Shown: positions 56,686 through 64,000 of the stretch, piece after piece
How positions within the stretch are numbered: position 1 is the first letter of the stretch
Layout: each line of letters begins with the position of its first letter
DNA from: Dactylis glomerata
Lineage: Eukaryota; Streptophyta; Magnoliopsida; Poales; Poaceae
Assembly (NCBI GenBank): GCA_007115705.1
Contig: QXEO01000382.1
Span: forward strand, 5,895,208-5,959,207
Length of the DNA stretch: 64,000 nucleotides
Reading direction: 5' to 3'
Made by a program: the position numbers and the translations under genes
Notes under the pieces: generated by a model
The model's input: the letters and a program-made list of their open reading frames with translations, nothing else
Databases searched by the model: none
Told to the model about the DNA's origin: nothing

Positions 56686-57499
56686 ATGATCGTAGCTGTC
56701 ATTTGCTGCCTGAATCTCTTCGCGGCCCTGCTCATCCCGATGCACATGAACTAAAGCTCTTCAGAAGTCAATGATGGCATCGCCCCATGCTCGTCCCATG
56801 TGTCAACTAGGGGATTTTATTTTTTGCCCCTCTTTACTTAGTACTTCTATGAATTGCCCTCATTTACTTTGTCCTCTATTTTTTGCCACTCTTTTCTTTG
56901 CCAATTAATAATTTGCCCCCTGACAGGATGGGCCCACATGCAATGACCAATATAGCCCTCATACCTGTTCGACCTGAATGGATCCAATCTAGATCTCTGT
57001 TCGTTCTTCTTCCTGGTTTGTTTCAGACTTTCAGTAGAGTAGTCAGGCTCACACCAAACAGAACGGTGGTGCTAACTTTCACGGTAACAGCCGCCCAAAT
57101 CGGAGGAGAAGCTCGGAGGTGTCGAACACTTAGGGTCAGTGGCAAGTGACGGAGGTGTGGCGGAGGTGTAGCGCCGGGCGGCAAGCTGCATGGCTAGGTA
57201 CGCAGGGGGCAGCTTCTAGTGGCGAAGGTGCAGCGGCGAGCAGCAAGTGCCGGCGGAAACTACGCGAGCTGGGCAGTGGCAAGCGTCGGGGCCGGCGGCT
57301 AAGCTAGGGTTCTTCCCGTTCCCATTCTAAACAGGGGAGAAAGGGCTTAATTAAGGCCTTGTTCAGTTGTTCCCAACCCAACCGGTATTGGGCCGCAATC
57401 CCCGTCTAGCCGGGATCCGACTCGCCCGGGTGTAATCCCGACCTATTCTTATAACTCGTTCGGTTAAACCCGTCCGGGGTTGCATCCCACCCGATTTCC

Positions 57500-57890
57500 C
57501 CCGAAATCCCCCGTTCCACCGGGTTTTGGAAACTCTAGCCTTGACCCGTGGATAGCATCCCGAGCCACGCGAGCGAAACGACACGAGCGAACCTCCTCTC
57601 TCGCGACATCGGCGGCGGCGACGGAGGTGACGGCGGTGGCTATAGGGGAGACGGCGGCCGCTGAACTAGAGAAGAGGAGCTCATCGCGTTCCTCATCGTT
57701 GACTCCGCCACGGACTCCTTCCCCACCACCGATGGCCGCGCATCCAATTGGAGGAAAGGAGCTCGAGATCTCCGGCGACCCTCCCTTCCCCACCCCCAAC
57801 GGCGGCTGCTAGAAGGCATGCCCGTCTCCTCCTTCTCATCACCTTCCCCTCCGTTACCTTGTTCATGTTCGTGCGATCTGGGAGATGATA
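57500..57890 (+). other. CpG-rich segment inside the Harbinger-type element, possible captured gene 5' end
   Basis: GC-rich sequence with ORFs on both strands (57480-57812 plus and 57464-57799 minus) that look like shadows of base composition. A donor-like CAGGTAATT follows near 58044. It may be the promoter and first exon of the captured gene; I recognise no product. Confidence 0.35.
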
Positions 57891-57955
57891 TTGACATGGT
57901 AGGATCAGATCTTGACGTGGTAGGATCAGATCTTGACGTGGTAGGACCTGATCTT
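57891..57955 (+). repeat. 21-bp tandem repeat, three units
   Basis: TTGACRTGGTAGGATCAGATC starts at 57891, 57912 and 57933. Confidence 0.9.
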
Positions 57956-58416
57956 GCTTGTCCTTGTCGCTTGCGTTGGAGAAATGGCCTCTGCTTGCTG
58001 TATTGTTCGTGTACTCGCAGGATCAGAACAGCTCCGTTGAATCAGGTAATTGTCTTCGGATCACTTAATTCAGTAATATCAGTTATATATTATCAGCGCA
58101 ATCTCGTCTGGAATTGTTGTCCTTTGTCTTTTCGTTCGTTAGTAGTGGTGTGCAAATGGAAGACAGTTGATCTCTAAGCTTGTATCGTAGTCAGGCTATG
58201 CATTCTGAATTTTGGCTTCAGATATCTCCGTGGGCTATGTCTGGTATGCCAGCTGTAGAGCGATCTCACACTCTCATCGTGAAACTGGCAGTTTTGAAAA
58301 TGAACACCCATGCCGACTCGCTGAGAACTGATATGAGCCTTACATATTTAGTAACGCGTAACCTTATGCATCTCTTTGACTCCCCTGTTAATAACTGTAA
58401 CTTGAGTTCATCCGGT

Positions 58417-58568
58417 GTATGGAGGGCAAGGAAGTGATCCGAAATGGAACGAAACCTTTGTGTTCAGTCTCCGAAAACACAACAGAACTCATCATCAAGC
58501 TCCTCGACAGCGACAATGGCACGAACAGCGACAATGGCTCGAACGATGACAGTGTTGGTGAAGCAACG
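58417..58568 (+). pseudogene. Captured exon of a C2-domain gene (elicitor-responsive/ERG3-like)
   Basis: GGQGSDPKWNETFVFS then, after a one-base frameshift, SENTTELIIKLLDSDNG, the core of a C2 (calcium/phospholipid-binding) domain as in small plant elicitor-responsive proteins. An in-frame duplication gives DNGTNSDNGSNDD where one copy is usual. The exon ends GGTGAAGCAAC before GTAAGTCGAG, a strong splice donor, so it was captured from genomic DNA rather than mRNA. The rest of the domain is not visible nearby. Confidence 0.7.
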
Positions 58569-61500
58569 TAAGTCGAGTTAGAGTGGAATCTTAGTTTTGT
58601 CGGCCTGAGCCAGCCACTTTTATTTAGTTTCAGTTTCTATTTATGATTGTGGTGAATCCAGATTGGTCCTATACTAGTGGTTACTAGTTGAATGCCCGTG
58701 CGTTGCCACGGCTCACTAATTTTTTTACCGCAAATATAAACAAAATGTGCATGCAAAATTGAAGTTCATAGAAGAAGATACTCATATAATGTTCCAAAAT
58801 ATAAAATTTATTTAACTGTAGTTCAAAAATATATAATTGAACATTGTATGCATCAAAGCAATAACCCAACAATTAAAATTTATCTAAAACTACATTGTTT
58901 TGTCTCAAAATTAAAGGACTATGTTAAATAAGGGTGGTCATCTTCTCTTCTTGCTAGAAAACAAAGACATTGTAGCTAGGTCTCCAGGCATCACACATTA
59001 GGCACGACTGAAGCTTCTTGAACTCGACGATGACCATGTCAGATGTAAATAACGTCTTGACCACCGTACAACATGCTCCAGGCAACATCTCATAAAATAG
59101 CACTACCTTCTCTTGTCTACTTCCCTAGATCATTCATTGTTTTCTCCCATTAGAATGAGCAAGGACAAGTTGAGTTTTCAAAATCCAATTACTTTCGAGA
59201 TGTTAGTTTAGCAGTGACAGACAAGCTCGGGAAAGGCACATCAGAGTGGTATACTTAGATGAAAACATTATTTAGATCTAAGTTGCTTACCGTTTCTTCT
59301 TTCTATGCTCCCAACAAATAATTCAGGTCCCTGAAATATGAGCATGGAATGCTTTGCATCAAGTAGATATTTGGTAATACATAAAGAGACTGAAACTACC
59401 TGGGAAAACATCTGGTAAAAGAGCCACTACCTTCTCTTGCCTACTCCCCTAGATCATTCTTTTTTTTCTGCTTTTGGACTGCGCAAGGACAAGTTGAGTT
59501 TTCAACAGTGTGATGCATTTTATTTTCAAGATGTTCAGTTCATTTGAAGAGACTAAGCAAGGTCAGGAAAGGCACATACTCTTTTCAGGGTGCATAGATG
59601 CACAATCTTCAATAGATGTGACACTGAAATGAAGAGGGAGTCTTTCTTCGTATAAACCTCACGGTCCCAACAGAAAAAATAGTATATATACTAAAATAGA
59701 GACATTTGCTTAGGAAATTTTGTCACAAGTCATAGCAGGAAACAATAAACAAATTATGTAATCCAGACATAGAGCACGATGCAAAAGCACACTTCAATAT
59801 GAGACAGATGCGCACACGCACAGTTGCAAGTCATTTGCCCCAAGCTGACTTTGCAAGATATTTGCCCCAACCATGCTGCAAAAGCACACTTTGGTCTTCT
59901 GCATATGACAGACGTATACTCCCATTTTTTACCGAGCCGGTGAGCCCTCTGAATATAGCTTGTTTATGTAGAGACCAATGTAGCCTATTACTTGTACCAC
60001 TATGCCTTTGACTTTTTCGAATGAGAACCATCAATTTTTTTGGGTTTCTTTGGGTTCATCCCTGAAATATGGACTTGTACAAACCGGAATGCTATTATGT
60101 GGAAATTGTACAAGGGAGCAAAGGATTGGCTTATATTCAAATTACATGGACAATTTACAGAGATTGAACTACACAAACTACAAACTAAATTACTTACGGA
60201 GGCCAACTCCAGCAACAGTCTGTGTGCAACCAACAACGTCCCTCCAATCTAGAGCCATCAAACTACACCAAAATCATCCCAAACAATCAATTGTGAGAGG
60301 GAAATATACCATTTTGATCGGCTCGCTTAAATGCCTATTCCAACACAACTAAGCCATCTCGAGGCCTCGAAACAAAACCCCTCCCCCTTGGAGTCCTCCG
60401 CCGCCACCGACGACGTAGGGAGAAGCGCACGTTAAGCAGTCAAAATGGAATCAGTGTACCACAAAAGCTGGAGCATAAAGCCTAAACTTAGAAGGTGGAA
60501 TTTAATTATGAGGGCGCAAGCAGTGCATCTACAAACTATAGATCGTGATAATATAATGCATCTCATTTTACAGTTAAGACCGGACTGAGCTTGAAAGCAC
60601 GTTTCTGTACGCCTACCTGGGGGAATCAGGAAGTGCAACCCAATAGTACTTTGAACAGCCTTATTCAAAAGCGGTGGACTCCTTGGAGAAGAAGGAAGAT
60701 CTGCTTCTAGAGATGATGAGGATCTACTGAACTGGCCCTCGACTCCACATCCTCGGCCAGACCGTGTGGATGCAGGTGACATGCAGCTTGACCCCGGATC
60801 CACTGGAAGCTGGTGCCACTAACTACATCGGCCTGGAGATAAAAAATCTTATGTTTATGACTCTGATTGCAGCGAATCGCTTGATTGTTGCGATTGATAC
60901 TCACCGTATCTAAAGCAAACTGATGCTAACAAATAGCAGCCAATTGCACAACTCATCACTTAAATCAGAAAATTGAAAGACCACACATTAGTCACACGTG
61001 CATCGATCACATTTGCAAAAATCAGAAAATACAAAGATTAGTCGAGAAGGATCGTTGCCTTGACAGTCAGCTTCAAGGCAGAATTGGACGAGTTGTGCTT
61101 GAGTGATCACCCGGCCAGCTGCGGAGTTGATGGCCCTCCTCCGCGGTGTCACAGAGGCCATCCCGCTCGGCCCCGGCGGTTCTCCACCTTCTCCTCCACA
61201 GCAGCGTGGTTCCCCTCCTCTGTAGCGGCGCAGCTCGAACGACGAATGGAGACAGGGACGGATGTGTGCGTTCAATCCCAGTCCATGGAATCAGGGGCGC
61301 GTATGTGGTGGGATTAGAAAAGATCATTAATTAGCCTTTGAAATACCGCATGTAAGATTGATTAGCCTTTCAATACTGCCTGCAATCCGTGTGATGCGTT
61401 GAATCAGGGACGCGTATGCGGTCCTTTACTCCTTTAAAAGATCACTACGGGTTTATTGTGAGATTGATTAGCCTTTCAATACTGCCTGCAATCCCTGATT

Positions 61501-62325
61501 TTTTGCTAGGGGTAAATTTGGAATTGAAATGTTTTAACCAAAAGTGGCTTCACCATCACCAACTCCAATCCTATAGTAAAGATACTAGTGGTTTTCTATA
61601 CCTTGCAGAAGAATGAGGCATTAGAATCAAGTAATTAGGTTATTTCTTTAGTTGCAGGCTGGCATAGATAGAGTTAGTACAAGCATCACCTTACCAGATA
61701 TTTATTTGAGTGGATGCATGATTGACCTCATTAGTTTTCCAGAAAGTTTACCACTGTATGTTATAGACAGATCTATCACAAAGACAATGAAGACAATGGA
61801 TACTGCCATGTAATTGGTTCACTCTGAGTGAAATACGTCCTTGATCTACAGATTGGGGTGATTGCCAACGCACTGATGATACTACAAAACTGCTATCACA
61901 AGCTGATAGCTTTAGATTCGCCATTCAGTGATTAGCTTTAGTTTGGGCAGCGTGCCTTTTTGCAGTGTCTTTTTTGTTTGTAATTTGTAATTTTTTTCTT
62001 CCAGTCTATTCTAGAGTATTAGGTGATGAAATGGGAATAATTAGATGCAGTTTAGGAAGATGAGAGCTATCGTGTCTGTGTTTATTGATAAGAATTTTGT
62101 ATCTGTTTGTCTTTATCCAAGAGGCTAGAGGAAAATGATGTTGGATGGGTTGTGTACTGTTGTTCCATGATTTATATATGCATGTTTTCCCTATTCTGAA
62201 GATTTTATGTTCTCGAAACACACATGGCAAACTGTCATTTATGTTAATACAATATACCTTTTGCATTTTGTGTAGGACCTTTATGGTTTACAACATATAC
62301 CGTGTTTATAATTGCCATATACTAT
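58569..62325. other. Interior of the Harbinger-type element, mostly unassigned
   Basis: Near 58686 GAATGCCCGTGCGTTGCCAC is a sequence I associate with a widespread grass repeat, unassigned here. On the minus strand around 60815-60620 an open stretch (WHQLPVDPGSSCMSPASTRS onward) preceded by CTCCAG and ending at CCCCAG/GTAGGCG looks exon-like but I do not recognise it. Around 61060-61330 a GC-rich patch has ORFs on both strands. No transposase motif was found. Confidence 0.4.
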
Positions 62326-62460
62326 TTGCTGCCATGTTTAGCTATGAATCTTTACATACATGTCATTTATTTGCTGCCATGTTTAGCTATGAATCTTCAC
62401 ATACATGTCATTGATTTGCTGCCATGTTTAGCTATGAATCTTTACAAATATGTTATATTG
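62326..62460 (+). repeat. 45-bp tandem repeat, three units
   Basis: TTGCTGCCATGTTTAGCTAT starts at 62326, 62371 and 62416, each followed by GAATCTTYACA. Confidence 0.92.
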
Positions 62461-62705
62461 ATTGGTCATACAATTGGTAGTGGTTCATGCTTTCCTCAAT
62501 GATTGTCCTATGTTGCTGACATGTTTAGAGGCCAAGGCTCTATGCATCTTATTTGGTCATTCTTATTCAATACTTTTTTCTGACGTGGAGACCGCTCTGA
62601 TGTGGCTGCGAGCCAAAATGGCATAGGAAAGGTAAGATCTTTCTCCCCTTGCTTGTGTGGTTGTTGCTGTAGCAGTACTGGCGGACATCAGTAGCATATA
62701 TATTA

Positions 62706-62764
62706 CTTTGTTCTGCAGCATTTAACTTTGTTCTGCAACATTTAACTTTGTTCTGCAGCTAATT
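62706..62764 (+). repeat. 20-bp tandem repeat, three units
   Basis: CTTTGTTCTGCARCATTTAA at 62706, 62726 and 62746. Confidence 0.9.
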
Positions 62765-62908
62765 GGAATAAATAAATATTGTATGCACTCTGTTTTGCTG
62801 CTAGTAGATCTGTTCATCTTCCTTGTCCAGTAGCTTCCTGCTTCATCTTTTGTTGTGTACTAAAAAAAATTCTAAGCCTTGTGCTTACATAATTCTCTGT
62901 AAATTATA

Positions 62909-63004
62909 GGCATTGAGGGGAAAGAGCTAGAGTTTTACATGAAGAAGCTCCAGAAGAAGATGGTCAAGGGTGCTGCTTCTTGGATCAATACATTCGTGTT
63001 TTAG
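62909..63004 (+). other. Candidate captured terminal exon
   Basis: After TAAATTATAG a frame reads GIEGKELEFYMKKLQKKMVK and ends at TAG near 63004. The Lys-rich helix and the upstream acceptor-like sequence suggest a final exon. An exon-like stretch ending AAG before GTAAGATC lies at about 62590-62631. Product not recognised. Confidence 0.35.
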
Positions 63005-63083
63005 TGCCAAAAGGCTAAATATTTATCTGCTAGATTTTGTTGTGTCCTAAATTCGACCTAATGTAATGGCCCAGAATATTCTA

Positions 63084-63186
63084 CTCCCTCTGACCCATAT
63101 TACACTTCGCTACTATGAATGTATCTAGCACTAAAATGTGTCTAGATACATCTATATTAGCGAAGAGTATTATGGATCGGAGGGAG
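63084..63186. mobile_element. Stowaway MITE (103 bp)
   Basis: Starts CTCCCTCTGACCCATATTAC and ends with the near reverse complement (GTATTATGGATCGGAGGGAG), flanked by TA on both sides. Internal arms extend the palindrome (TTCGCTA/TAGCGAA). Typical Tc1/mariner-derived MITE of Triticeae. Confidence 0.93.
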
Positions 63187-63719
63187 TATCATCTTTTTAT
63201 TATCCACTATTTAGGTTCCATTGTGTACTTTTAAACCACTTGCATTGTTAAAGTTATTGTCTCTTTGCTGTGTGTATGTTACTGCTGACTGCTGCTTGTT
63301 GCCTGCTGCCTGCCGCATGCCCTCGCATGTGTTGCTTGCGGCACGCTGCCAGCTGACCGCAGGGATTAACCGAATGGCAATAAGTAGGAGGGATTAGTAG
63401 TGGAACCTGCGGGGAGGGGTAGTAGGAATTCAGGTGACCATTCGGGTTCACCCAATTCCCGCCGGGGGTGGACCCCCTAGTGGATCAAACCCCACCAAAC
63501 CGAACAAGGCCTAATTTGGTTCCCTTTGGTTGGATCGGCTGTGCAGCCAGGGGTAGGTTTGTCTTCCAGATTTTTGCTATATCCTTAAAAGAAAAGAAAA
63601 TAATGTAAAAGGGCAAATTATCAATTGGCAAAGTAAAGAGTGACAAAAAATAGAGAACAAAGTAAATAAGGGCAATTCATAGAAGTACCAAGTAAAGAGG
63701 GGCAAAAAGTGTCAACTAG

Positions 63720-64000
63720 TGTTAGGTCTAGGGACAAAGTTTATCTTACTCGTTATCGTTTCTGCAGTCATCAGTTAGCGCAAGTGTTGTTTCTTCAGTC
63801 ATCAGTTGGTGATGTAATGTTAGTGTGGTCGTCAGTACCTAAAGTTCCAGTTGTAAGCAGCTAGCTGGGTCTATAATCGCTCTCTAATGCTAAATCAGAT
63901 CATGAAATAGATGTCTTATTTTTCTCGACAGATATGTGTCGCTCCCTGTTCTGAATGACTGGCATGCTGTCAGCAGTAATTTTATAACGCAACCTTGCAC
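63720..64000. other. Unassigned right edge
   Basis: No gene or element recognised outside the MULE target duplication. Confidence 0.4.

Larger units (their letters stand above)
57355..63511. mobile_element. PIF/Harbinger (Tourist-like) element of about 6.2 kb with captured exons
   Basis: Ends GGCCTTGTTCAGTT and (reverse complement) GGCCTTGTTCGGTT, flanked by TAA on both sides (57352-57354 and 63512-63514), as expected of this superfamily. No Harbinger transposase or Myb-like protein is recognisable inside. It contains a CpG-rich 5'-end-like segment, a C2-domain exon, several short tandem repeats and a Stowaway MITE. Confidence 0.75.
56811..63708. mobile_element. Mutator-like element with about 115-bp terminal inverted repeats, interrupted by a Harbinger-type element
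   Basis: Left arm (56811-56935: TTTTTTGCCCCTCTTTACTT, CTTCTATGAATTGCCCT, TTGCCAATTAATAATTTGCCC) is the reverse complement of 63590-63708. An 11-bp direct repeat GTGTCAACTAG flanks it at 56800-56810 and 63709-63719, compatible with the 9-bp duplication made by MULEs plus chance matches. Without the inner element it is about 740 bp, so non-autonomous. Confidence 0.82.

Noticed and set aside
57464..57812. ORFs of about 110 codons on both strands in the Harbinger-type element
   Set aside because: CpG-rich sequence with long ORFs in opposite directions; no domain recognised.
1..64000. tRNA or rRNA genes
   Set aside because: The only tRNA-like matches are the short primer binding sites of the retrotransposons; no cloverleaf or rRNA sequence noticed.

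Overview
The window is from a large, repeat-packed grass genome, almost certainly Triticeae (wheat, barley, rye or Aegilops). The evidence is Ty1/copia and Athila-type Ty3/gypsy elements nested inside one another with target-site duplications (TSDs), a Stowaway MITE, a Tourist/Harbinger-type element, Mutator-like elements (MULEs) and a retrotransposon with LTRs of about 5.7 kb. Family names such as Sabrina, WHAM or Sukkula are recollections that I could not check. I see no intact host gene. Host-like sequence is limited to short, broken or captured exons.

Layout. 1-1176 is the C-terminal part of a MULE transposase, followed by a second, non-autonomous MULE at about 1755-4986 that carries a spliced but broken gene. 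From 14835 to about 55230 the scaffold is one old minus-strand copia element ('copia D'), cut into five pieces by later insertions. Read in its own 5'-3' order (right to left), they are: gag/protease at 55230-54283; [copia 2, 35262-54277, itself holding the giant-LTR element 38250-52042]; protease/integrase at 35261-34556; [gypsy element C, 27138-34555]; integrase at 27137-26794; [solo LTR 25502-26793]; integrase end and linker at 25501-25155; [gypsy element B, 15692-25154]; linker and reverse transcriptase at 15691-14835; [gypsy element A, about 4987-14834, 5'-truncated and itself holding copia 1, 6143-10910]. Where both ends are visible the insertions are flanked by 5-bp TSDs (ATATC, ACAAC, GGGGA, GTGTT, GTGCC, and GAGAT/GAGAC for the solo LTR). 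The copia D reading frame resumes across the junctions, so the order of events can be read directly.

Elements A, B and C are related Athila-type elements that share a tRNA-Asp primer site (seen in B and C), a 2-2.3 kb non-coding 3' block, a second polypurine tract just after the last ORF, and a GC-rich inverted repeat in the LTR promoter. A and B also carry the inverted repeat upstream of their third ORF. Their coding content differs: B has gag-protease plus an Athila-type ORF and no reverse transcriptase or integrase; C has only a 374-residue predicted membrane protein. Both must be mobilised in trans. The giant-LTR element has a 2.3-kb interior with no gag or pol and is a LARD-type parasite. 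Copia 1 is the youngest insertion: its 158-bp LTRs are identical by eye.

The right end (55339-64000) holds a fold-back element, a fragment resembling GRF zinc-finger genes, and a MULE (56811-63708) split by a Harbinger-type element (57355-63511) that carries a piece of a C2-domain gene and a Stowaway MITE.

The observations I rate highest are the covarying inverted repeat shared by LTR promoters and the pre-ORF3 region, the duplicated polypurine tract bounding a conserved block, and the membrane-protein ORF occupying the gag position in element C.
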